Below are positions 1-8,000 of a DNA stretch of 11,941 bases, piece by piece. The stretch covers positions 1 to 11,941 of the forward strand of contig CAYQTA010000031.1 of assembly GCA_964420365.1 (NCBI GenBank), written 5' to 3'. Under the pieces are notes generated by a model. That model searched no databases. It worked only from the letters and a program-made list of their open reading frames with translations, and was not told where the DNA came from. Every line of letters begins with the position of its first letter. Positions within the stretch are counted from its first letter, which is position 1. Both the position numbers and the translations under genes were made by a program. This stretch comes from JAMOQA01 sp964420365. Its GTDB lineage: Bacteria; Acidobacteriota; Polarisedimenticolia; J045.

Positions 1-309
1 GGAGCCGTCCCACCAGGCCCAGGCGACGACCGGGTTGCCGGTGGCGGGATCGATCGCCCAGGCGGCGGGCCCGTCGCCGTTGTCGTCGCCCGAGGCGTTG
101 AGCACGAGCGACGGATCGACGTCCTGGCGGATCACGGCCCACGTCGGGACGGGGACACCCCCCTCCCCCGAGCCGATCGCCAGGAAAGCCGGCCCGGCCT
201 GCCGGCTGCCGACGGAGACCTCGGCGCGTACGAGGCTCGTGGCCGTCGCGAGGAAGCAGGCCAGCACCAGGAGGAGGACGGCGCAGGATCCATGATGTCG
301 CGTTCTCAT
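1..309 (-). CDS. Partial exported protein of unknown function (N-terminal 103 residues)
   Basis: The frame runs without a stop from ATG at 309 to the window edge, so only the N-terminus is seen. It starts MRTRHHGSCAVLLLVL, a basic n-region followed by a hydrophobic stretch to about residue 26, and then VRA|EVS, a good signal peptidase I site after residue 29. A weaker alternative is a lipoprotein at Cys18 (LVLAC). The mature part contains an aspartate-rich loop D75-D-N-G-D-G80 of the D-x-N-x-D-G calcium-binding type and a Trp-rich stretch (WAIDPATGNPVVAWAWWDG, 84-102). The latter resembles beta-propeller or sialidase-like repeats, but I cannot assign a family. The start overlaps the regulator's stop as ATGA, with GGAGG seven bases upstream inside the regulator gene, so translation is probably coupled. 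The exported start is well supported; the function is unknown. Confidence 0.8.
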   Translation of the reverse strand, partial: MRTRHHGSCAVLLLVLACFLATATSLVRAEVSVGSRQAGPAFLAIGSGEGGVPVPTWAVIRQDVDPSLVLNASGDDNGDGPAAWAIDPATGNPVVAWAWWDGS

Positions 310-1511
310 CGGTCGTCCTCCCGTCCGGCCGCGTTCCCTGTCGGAGCACCGCCGAGAAACTGACGTGCCTCCGGCAACATGGGGTGCACGCGGAGGAGCA
401 AACGCCGTAGCCGCCGGCTGATCTTGTCTCTGGCGTCTCCCTGCAGGAGCTGCCAGGCATAGAACGCGGCGAGAAACTCTTCCTCGGGCAGGGCGGCAAG
501 TCGTGCGGCGGTCATCGCGTTTTCAAGAAATGTCATCCCCTCATCTCGCCGGCCCGTCGTCAGGAGAAGCCTGCCCAGGAGGCGCTGACCCTGGATCGTG
601 ATATCGCGGTACCCGGACCTCTCCGCTGTATCGATGACGTCACGCAGAAGGGCCTCACCCGTGGAGGCAGTCTCGTCGACCAGGGCGCGGCAGTATCCCA
701 GAAGGCATCCGGCCCGCGTAGCCTCGAGCTGGTTGCCGAGGCGGAACCACTCCTCGCGCGCCCCGGCCAGGAGCCGGGTTGCCGCTGCATATTCCTCGAT
801 GGTGAACCGGAACTGACCCAGCGTGTGACGAGCCCACGCCCGGTCGGATCCTTGGAGGGAGTCGAGCTGGTCCTCGACGTGGGCAGCTAGGATCATGGCG
901 GTCTCGTCGTCGCCGTAGCGGTGCTCGAGAACGACCCGGAAAAGGCGGCGACGAAGGGAGACGTGGTCGGGGAGCCCTGGGAGATCCCCGATCCGCCGGA
1001 GAACCTGCCGGGCGAGCTCGAGGTGCCAGAGGTTGTAATGGACCCAGGCGAGGAGGAGGAGGATCCGGGCCTCCTCCGCGGGCTCGGCAGGGGAATCGTC
1101 GAGCGCCAGGAGGTCGAGGGCGGCCTCGAGGAGCGCGAGGGCGCGGGGGAAGTTGCCGGCTCGCGCGGCGCGTTCGCCGTCCGCGCGGAGGTCGTCGACC
1201 GAGCGGCCGGTGAGGTCGACGGTTCCGTCGGCCCGGGCGGCGCGGGCGAGGATCTCCTCGGCGGAGGCGAGGGTCGTGCCGAGGCACTCGGTGAGGGCCG
1301 GCAGGACCTCGACGGGAGGCGCGGAGTCGCCGCTTTCCCAGCGGGAGATCGCGGACTGCGAGACGGAGATGCCGCGGGACTCGAGCCTCCGCAGGAGGCC
1401 GGCCTGGGAAAGGCCGACGGTCTTCCTGTGGTTCCTGATCCAGCGGCCGAGTGCTGACCTGACGAGGGCGTCCCTCGAGCCCCCGGTTTCGTGCGTTCCC
1501 GGACCCTCCAT
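306..1511 (-). CDS. XRE-family transcriptional regulator with TPR-like helical domain (401 aa)
   Basis: This is a DNA-binding regulator, probably cytoplasmic and dimeric. Residues about 21-82 are a Cro/C1-type helix-turn-helix: LGRWIRNHRKTVGLSQAGLL, then the recognition-helix region SQSAISRWESG (51-61) and PPVEVLPALTECLG (65-78). The SQ...ISRWESG signature is characteristic of the XRE family. From about residue 105 to the end the protein is almost entirely amphipathic helix with TPR-like pairs, such as ARAGNFPRALALLEAALDLL, HYNLWHLELARQVLRRI, EEYAAATRLLAGAREEWFRL and LLTTGRRDEGMTFLENAM. In known XRE-TPR proteins (PlcR/Rgg type) such a domain can bind a peptide or protein ligand; here the ligand is unknown. 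The start at 1511 is chosen because it precedes the HTH directly and has GGAGGGGAGG just upstream. The same frame stays open far upstream (to 11789), but that extension is antisense to the RHS gene and is rejected. The gene forms an operon with the overlapping exported protein and is divergent from the RHS gene. Confidence 0.9.
   Translation of the reverse strand: MEGPGTHETGGSRDALVRSALGRWIRNHRKTVGLSQAGLLRRLESRGISVSQSAISRWESGDSAPPVEVLPALTECLGTTLASAEEILARAARADGTVDLTGRSVDDLRADGERAARAGNFPRALALLEAALDLLALDDSPAEPAEEARILLLLAWVHYNLWHLELARQVLRRIGDLPGLPDHVSLRRRLFRVVLEHRYGDDETAMILAAHVEDQLDSLQGSDRAWARHTLGQFRFTIEEYAAATRLLAGAREEWFRLGNQLEATRAGCLLGYCRALVDETASTGEALLRDVIDTAERSGYRDITIQGQRLLGRLLLTTGRRDEGMTFLENAMTAARLAALPEEEFLAAFYAWQLLQGDARDKISRRLRRLLLRVHPMLPEARQFLGGAPTGNAAGREDDR
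317..321 (-). promoter_or_regulatory. Ribosome binding site of the exported protein
   Basis: On the - strand GGAGG lies seven bases before the ATG at 309, inside the last codons of the upstream regulator gene. With the ATGA start/stop overlap it fixes the start of the exported protein and implies translational coupling. Confidence 0.6.
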
Positions 1512-1515
1512 GGAA

Positions 1516-1525
1516 CCTCCCCTCC
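1516..1525 (-). promoter_or_regulatory. Ribosome binding site of the XRE-TPR regulator
   Basis: On the - strand GGAGGGGAGG ends four bases before the ATG at 1511, and its distal GGAGG is nine bases away. This strong Shine-Dalgarno sequence decides in favour of the 1511 start over the in-frame upstream ATG codons of the open antisense frame. Confidence 0.7.
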
Positions 1526-1573
1526 GGCAGGTCCCCGGCGCCGGTGCGGCGGGGACCCGGACCGACAAAAGGA

Positions 1574-1603
1574 AGGGTACTGAGGCGGGCAACCGCGAGT
1601 CAA
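1574..1603 (-). promoter_or_regulatory. Candidate leftward promoter for the regulator operon
   Basis: Reading the - strand, TTGACT (1603-1598) is followed after 18 bases by TACCCT (1579-1574). The -35 box matches the sigma-70 consensus at five of six positions; the -10 box is poor (three of six). Transcription would begin near 1567, giving a leader of about 55 bases before the regulator ATG. The -35 box is about 16 bases from the edge of the palindrome array, so a protein bound there could affect this promoter. This is a by-eye prediction, and -10 calls in GC-rich genomes are unreliable. Confidence 0.35.
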
Positions 1604-1642
1604 GGGGGTGGGCGGGGGGATACCCGCCCGGCGGGAACAGGT

Positions 1643-1661
1643 CCATGCGCCGCGCGCATGG
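1643..1661. repeat. Perfect palindrome, array unit 1
   Basis: CCATGCGC-CGC-GCGCATGG has 8-base arms and a 3-base centre. It is the reverse complement of the unit at 1690-1708, so the two together also make a larger inverted repeat with 28 bases between. Confidence 0.85.
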
Positions 1662-1689
1662 GGGTGCCATGCGCGGAGCGGGTAGGAAT

Positions 1690-1708
1690 CCATGCGCGCG
1701 GCGCATGG
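1690..1708. repeat. Perfect palindrome, array unit 3
   Basis: CCATGCGC-GCG-GCGCATGG has 8-base arms. It lies 47 bases (two array periods) from unit 1, of which it is the exact reverse complement. Confidence 0.85.
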
Positions 1709-1784
1709 GCCTGCCATGCGCCGGATGGGCGGGGAGCGATGCGGCCGGCGGGACGGAGTCGATGCGCGGAGCGGGTCGGGGCGG

Positions 1785-1801
1785 CATGCGCTCCGCGCAT
1801 G
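1785..1801. repeat. Perfect palindrome, array unit 7
   Basis: CATGCGC-TCC-GCGCATG has 7-base arms and is the last unit of the array on the RHS side. Read on the other strand its centre becomes GGA, giving CATGCGCGGAGCG as in the unit at 1668. Confidence 0.85.
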
Positions 1802-1950
1802 GAAAGGTGCCCGTAACCCCCTTCCAGATCAGCAACTTCCAGCGTACCGTCCCGGGCGAGGGAGGAACGGTCGAGTTGCCGAATCGAGAGGCGGTGCGAC
1901 GAGCTTCCCCCGGTCCCGCGGGCAGACGACCCCCCCGTGGGACCCCCCGA

Positions 1951-2038
1951 CCCTCCCCCGGGAGGGGTTCCGGGATCCCGGTGGTTCGCGCGGGCGGGCC
2001 GCCGGGGTCCCGGGACCTCCTCCGCGGGGTCCGGGACC
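1951..2038. repeat. GC-rich palindrome cluster in the RHS leader
   Basis: Four inverted repeats occur within 88 bases just before the RHS gene: CCCTCCC/GGGAGGG at 1951-1966, CCGGGATCCCGG at 1970-1981, GGTCCCGGGACC at 2006-2017 and GGTCC-G-GGACC at 2028-2038. The last two can also pair with each other, because GGTCCCGG (2006-2013) is complementary to CCGGGACC (2031-2038), making alternative hairpins that end about 12 bases before the ribosome binding site. No T-tract follows any of them, so they are not intrinsic terminators. They could be translation-modulating leader structure, an operator, or chance in very GC-rich DNA. Confidence 0.5.
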
Positions 2039-2050
2039 GGCGCGCCGCGG

Positions 2051-2057
2051 GGAGGAG
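2051..2057 (+). promoter_or_regulatory. Ribosome binding site of the RHS gene
   Basis: GGAGGAG lies six bases before the ATG at 2064. The frame is open further upstream to an ATG at 1692, but that start has no comparable site and would read through the palindrome array; 2064 begins directly with a signal peptide. Confidence 0.75.
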
Positions 2058-2063
2058 CCGAAG

Positions 2064-5000
2064 ATGTCGCGGAGCGAGGTCCCGGTTGCGCGTTTCCTGG
2101 TCCTGATCCTGGTGGTGTGGATGGTGGCCGGCTGGCCGTCGGGCGCGGCGGACGTGCCGCTGGCGCCGGCCGACGAGGCTCCGGGGCTGGCGGACCCGTA
2201 CGTGGTCGTGCGGTCGGGGATGCCGGTGCTGCCGGCGGTGATCTCGCCCGGGATGCCCGGGAGGGAGCTGCCGTTCCGGGAGCTGGACCGGGACCCGGCG
2301 GAAGGGGTACGCCACGGCTGGGTGGCGACGTCGAGCGGGAGGTTCGGGTTCGGGGTGCTGGACCTGGAGCTGCCGTCGCGGGTTCCGTTCCGGGTGGGGC
2401 GGGTGTACGACGCGGGGCTGGTCGGTGCGCTGCCCGGTCCCTCGCATGGCGGGGAGCCGCGAGCGAGCCGGGATCTCGGCCCGAACTGGATCCTGTCGCC
2501 GGTCTCGGTGCTGCTCGCGGTGGACGGCGGGTACCTGCTGCTGACGGACGAGGCGGGGGTGATCCCGTACGTGCCGGACGGTGCGGGGGGCTATCGGCCG
2601 GACCCGGACCGGCCGCTGCGTTTCGGCCGGCTGGAGCCGGAGCCCGGCGGTGGCTGGCGGGTGCGACTGGCGGACGGTCGGGTCCGGACGTACCGGCTGG
2701 TGGAGGGCGAGGCGAATTACTGGCTGGTCCGCGAGGAGGACGGGGCGGGGAACGCCCTGGAGTACCGGTACCGGGACGGGTACCTGTGGCGGATCGAGTC
2801 GACGGACGGGTCGTGGGTCGAGTTCTCCCGGCCGATGTGGGGAGCCGCGGCGCCGGCCGGCCTGCCGGCGACGCGGGTCGTGCGGATGGAGGACTCGGCG
2901 GGCCGCGTGGTCGAGCTGGAGTACGACGGCGAGGGGAAGCTGGTCGGCTCGCGGGGACCGTGCGGGGGTCGCTGGACGTGGGAATGGGACGGTGCCCGGC
3001 ACCTGGCCCGCGTGCTGGACCCGTCGGGGCGGCCGGTGTTCGAGGTGGTGACCGACGGCGAGGACCGGGCGCTGGAGGTCCGCTTCGGGGGGGCTCGCAC
3101 GACGTTCGCGTACGGGGCGGGCCGGACGGAGGTGACCGACGCGGCGGGTGGGCGGTGGACGTACGAGCACGACGCGGCGGGGTTCACGACGCGGATCGAG
3201 GACCCGGAGGGCGGCGTCGTCCTGGTCGAGCGGGACGAGGTGACGCACGACGTCGTCCGCGTGGTGGACGCCGCGGGCGGGGAGCACCGGTTCGAGCACG
3301 ACGGGTCGCACCGGCTGGTGGCGTACGAGGGGCCGGAGGTGGACGGGGAGCGTCCGCGCTGGGAGTACCTCCGGGACGCGGAGGGGCGCCTGCTGTCGGT
3401 CCGGACGCCGTGCGGGACGGTGACCGAGCTGGTGCGGGATGACCGCGGCCTGCTGGTGGCGGAGCGCGTGGATGCCGACCGCGACGGGACGGCCGAGATC
3501 GAGCGTCGGTGGGAGCGGGATGCCGCCACCGGTGACGTGGTGGCGCGGGTGGACGCCGAGGGTCGGCGGACGGAATACGCGCGGGACGCCCGGGGCCTGG
3601 TGGTCGAGGTGCGCCCCGAGTGCGTGGACGGGGTGTGCCCGGTGATCCGGCTGGAACGGGACGCGGCGGGGCGCGTGACGCGGCTCGGGTGGCCGGCCGG
3701 CGAGGGGGAGTGGTCGTGGTGGACGATCGGCTGGCACGGCTGCGGGATCCCCGCGTCGGTGGAGGACCCGCTGGGGCGGCGGTGGGAGATCGCTCTTGGG
3801 CCGGCGGGACGGTTGGCGGAGCTGCGGACGCCGGCCGGGGGCACGTGGCGCTACGCGTGGGACGCGGCGGGTCACCCGGTGCGCGTGGAGGACCCGCTGG
3901 GCCACGTGCACCGGTGGGAGTACGACGGTGCGGGCCGGCTGGTGTCGTGGATCGACCCGGAGGGCGGCACCTGGCGGTACCGGTGGGACGGCGCGGGCCG
4001 GCTGCGGGAGTACGAGGACCCGGAGGGGAACGCCTGGACGCTGTCGCGGGACGGCGCGGGACGGGTGACGGGCGTGGTGCTGCCGGGCGGCGGGGAGATC
4101 GAGATCTCGCGGGACGCGGCGGGCCGGATCGTGGAGCGACGCCTGCCCGGGGAGGTGGCGGAGAGGTACGCGTGGGACGCGGAGGGGAACCTGCTGGAGG
4201 TGGAGCGGACGTTCCCGGAAGGGGACCGGGTGGGCCGCGACCTGTGGCGGTACGAGTGGGACGGGCGGGGGCTGCCGCTGTCCCTGGAGGCGGAGATCGA
4301 CGGCGGTGAGGGGAGCGTGCTCTCGCGGACGCTGTCGTGGGAGTGGGACCGGTCCGGCCTGCTCGCTCGGTGGACGGACGGCGACGGTGTGACCCGGGAG
4401 GCGGAGCGTGACGCCCGGGGCCGGCTGGTGCGGATCGGGGACGGGGTCGCGGTGCAGGTCGAGGTGGAGCGGGACCCGTGGACGGGGGCGGTGACGCGTC
4501 GCCGGGACGGGAGCGTGGAGGAGACGTACGTCCGCGACGCGGCGGGGGCGCTGGCGGCGTACGAGGAGCGGGAATCGGGCCGGGTCGTGCGGAGGGTGAG
4601 CTACGGCCGGGACGCGGCGGGCCGGGTCGTCTCGGTGGTGGACGAGCTGGCGGAGCCGCCGGCGGAGACGGCGATCGAGCGGGACCTGCTGGACCGGGTG
4701 GTGGAGGTGCACCGCGCGGACGGGAGCGGGGAGCGGTACCTGCGGGACGCGGCGGGCCGGGTCCGGTTCGTGGAGCGCTGGACGGCGGACGGGAACGAGG
4801 ACCGGGAGGAATACGTGCGGGACGCGGCGGGCCGGCTGGTGGCGGTCACGTCGCGGGGCTCGTCGGTGACGTACCTGTGGCGGTTCGGCGTGGCCGACGG
4901 GCTCGCCGAGGTGGAGCGGAACGGCACGGGGGAGCTGGACCGGCGGACGCGGATGCGGGTCGACGCGGACGGCCGGGTGGACCTGGTGCGGGAGCAGGTG

Positions 5001-8000
5001 GACGGCACGTGGGTGGAGGTGCGGCGGTACCGCTGGATGCCGGGTGCCGGGACGATGCCGGTGTCGGAGGACGCGTGGGACCGCGAGGGGATGCCGGAAA
5101 GACATCGCCGCTGGCTGGGCGGCCCGGGGATGGCGCTGGCGGCGTACGACGGCGCGGCGGGGGGCGCGTCGTGGGAGCCGGCGCTGGAGCTGGCGTGGTG
5201 GGAGCTGGAGCGAGGTTCGTGGCGGCGGTGGCTGGTGGGGCGCCGGGACTCGGCGGTGGAGGAGCTGCCGCTGGTGACGGGGACGGAGGTGCCGCAGTCG
5301 GCGCTGGGCGGCGTGCGGGTGCTCGGGGGCGTGGAGCCGCCGACGGCGGAGTCGCTGGCGGTGCTGGTGCACGGGAAGATGCCCGGGGGCGAGGTCGGTC
5401 GGCGCTCGCTCTCGGGGCTGCCGTCCCCCGGGTTCGAGGACCGGGAGCTGGGCTTCCTCGGGCGGGAGTCGATCGAGCTGCTGCCTCCGACGCGGCGGTC
5501 GGTGGGGGTGCCGATCGGGTGCGTCGAGCATCCCGGGGAGACGGTCGGCGTGATGCGGTGCCCCGGGGACTTCGAGGTGAGGAAGGTGTTCCGCCCGGGG
5601 AGCCACGGAGACGGCGAGGTGCTGTGCCTGGGCCTGCCGTCGGAGTGTGACTCGGGAGGCGGGGGCTTCGCCGGCAGCTCTTGCGGGCCGGACCAGCGGT
5701 CGCAGCCGCTGGAGCCGCTGCGGAACCCGGTGCGGCACCCGCTGGGGGTGAGCCTGTCGAACGGCGAGTTCGCGTTCGGCGTGACGGACCTGGTGGCGCC
5801 CGGCCGGGGCGGCGTGGACCTGGTGCTGTCCCGGACCTACCGGCACCAGTCGTGGCGCCGCGGCCTGCTGGGGATGGGGTGGACGTTCGGGCTGCTGGAC
5901 GAGCGGCTGGTGAACGCGTCGTGCGGGGACGCGATCCTCTGGTACCGGGAGGACGGGAGCTTCGTGACGTTCCCGCGGCTCTACGAGGACGGGGAGGTGG
6001 AGCGACGGGACTACGGCCGGATCCTGCGGTGGACGCCGCAGGGAGCGGAGCACTCGTACTACGAGGTGCGCCGGCCGGACGGGACGGTGATCCGGTTCGA
6101 GGACCTGCACGATCCGCCGGTGATGCCGGGGGTCTACGTCGTGAAGGGGTACCCGGTGCGGGTGACGCGGCCGGGTGGCGCGGCGCTGGAGATCGCGTGG
6201 GAGCGGCACGAGGAGCCCGGGGACACGGGCTGCGGCGCGTCGTGGGTGGAGCCCGTATCGGCGAAGCTCTGGAGCTGTGACGACGACGCCCGGACGAACC
6301 CGCTCGGGGCGGCGGCGTGCGAGGGATCGCGGGTGCTGCTGGCGGAGGCGACGTTCGCGACGGAGCGGCGGTGCGACAGCGTGCTGGTGACGGCGGCGAC
6401 GCTGCGGGAGCGGCGGCCGGACGGGAGCTGGCACGAGCGGCGGCTGGAGTTCTCGTACGGCTCCTGGAGCAACGAGGCGGGCGAGAAGGCCGGTCCGCGG
6501 GTGCTGTCCTCGGTGGAGATCCGGGACGTGAGCGGCGGCGGGGACGCCGAGACGGTGGCGTCGTACCGGTACGGGTTCGACCTGGGGGAGGAGTCCCTCC
6601 GCTACGACAGCCGGCTGCGGGAGGTCCTGAACGGGGCCGGCGAGCGGGTGATGAGGATCGAGTACGACCTGGACTCGGAGGGTCGGAAGAAGGACACCGT
6701 CCGTCGGATCGAGGCGGCGGGCCACGAGGTGCGGTTCGACTACCACGTGGACGGTCGTCGGTTCGGCAGCGTGACGGTGACGGAGGCGGGGCGCGCGACG
6801 ACGCACCACTTCGACGAGCACGGCCACCAGGTGAAGGTGGATCGTCCGGACGACTCGGTGGTCGAGTACGAGTACGACTCGGTCGGGCGGATGACGCGGG
6901 CGATCGCGCCGCGGGGCGCGGACGAGGACCGCGGTTCCCGGCCGGAGAAGGTCTGGGTGTACGCGGCGACGGACAGGTGGGGTGCGCACGTGGAGCACCC
7001 GGTGAAGTACGGGGAGCTGCCGGCCGGCTTCGCGCACGGGGAGGTGGCGACCTGGTACTGCTACGAGATGGACCCGCTGACGGGGGCGGTGCGCCTGTCG
7101 AGGGGCCCGATCGAGCGGACGGACCGGGAGGAGCCGGAGTGCGTCTTCCGGGACGCGGAGGGGAACCTGCTGCCGGACGTGACGGAGGTCGTGCTGGGCT
7201 GGCAGGACGCGGCGCCGTCGGCGGAGGCAGGGAAGGACACGGCGGACCCGGACCTCGAGGCGTACCTGGAGCGGTGGGGCTTCCACGGGGACGAGGGCGA
7301 CCCGCTGCCGCTGCGGGGGACGGGGGAGGCGCACGCGACGTGGCCGTGGCTGGCGCCCGTGGAGGAGTGGTCTCCCGGGGCGACGGAGCGCGTCGGCGCG
7401 AGCGGGGAGCGGGAGCCGGTGAGCCCGGTGGAGCGCCGGCTGGTGACGACCGCGTACAACGGCGAGGGCCTGCCGGTGGAGGTGACGACGTGGATCGCGT
7501 CGTCGGGGGCGTCGGAGCGGACGTTCGTGCGGCGGGAGTGCCGGTACTGGCTGGAGGCCGGGGAGCTCGGTCCCGCTCCCGGGACGCGGGAGGGCTTCGG
7601 ACGGCTGGCGCAGCGGGAGGTCCTCGGGGAGGACGTGGCGTGCCCGGCGTCGGGAGACGGCGAGGTGCCGGCGGGAGCGCTGCTGTCGCGGGAGCGGTAC
7701 GGGTACGACGTCCACGGGAACGTGATCGAGGTGCGGACCGGGCAGGATGCGGGCCGCTGGATCGTGTCCCGGAAGGAGCTGGACTACCGGGGTCGCCTGC
7801 TGGCGGAGTGGACGGAATCGGGAGACGGGGCGCTGCGGGGCCCGGTGACGCGGCGCCGGTACGACCGGGCGGGAAGGCCGCTGCAGCAGCGCGTGGAGTG
7901 GTCGGACGAGGGCGTGGAGCACGGCCTGCTGACCGAGTGGGAGTACGACCCGGAGACTCACCTGGTGCGCTCGGAGACGACGTGGCCGGACTCGACGTGG

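Larger units (their letters stand above)
1619..1801. repeat. Phased array of about eight palindromic units, period 23-24 bp
   Basis: Units begin at about 1619/1620 (weak), 1644, 1668, 1691, 1715, 1738, 1761 and 1785, a spacing of 24, 23, 24, 23, 23 and 24 between the seven clear ones. The core is (C/G)ATGCG followed by a GC-rich middle. Three units (1644, 1691, 1785) are complete palindromes CATGCGC-N3-GCGCATG with central triplets CGC, GCG and TCC. The others keep the left half and end in GCGGGT, GCGGGA or ATGGGC. The unit at 1643-1661 is the exact reverse complement of 1690-1708 over 19 bases, and ATGCGCGGAGCGGGT occurs at both 1669-1683 and 1762-1776. The 23/24 period is not a multiple of three, so the array is not a coding repeat. 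It sits between two divergent genes. It could be a multi-site operator, a REP-like element, or a mutating satellite; nothing in the sequence decides between these. Confidence 0.85.

Noticed and set aside
35..295. 86-residue + strand open frame at the left edge
   Set aside because: Antisense to the exported protein, which has a signal peptide, a ribosome binding site and a coupled start.
921..1457. 178-residue + strand open frame with acidic repeats
   Set aside because: Antisense to the well-supported regulator, without a recognisable domain or ribosome binding site.
1619..1801. CRISPR array
   Set aside because: The units are 17-19 base palindromes separated by only about 5-7 bases, with no unique spacers of 25-40 bases and no cas genes.
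1544..1816. Small open frame of 90 residues across the palindrome array
   Set aside because: The array unit is 23-24 bases, so the reading frame changes at each unit; the Cys/Arg-rich product is an artefact of the repeats.
1880..1925. Rightward promoter such as TTGCCG with a downstream -10 for the RHS gene
   Set aside because: No convincing -10 element at the right distance; the RHS promoter cannot be placed from sequence alone.
1951..1966. Intrinsic terminator at CCCTCCC/GGGAGGG
   Set aside because: The loop is too small and no T-tract follows; the hairpin lies in the leader of the RHS gene.
1692..2063. Upstream extension of the RHS gene from ATG 1692
   Set aside because: It would translate the palindrome array and GC-rich leader, has no good ribosome binding site, and would bury the signal peptide that begins at 2064.
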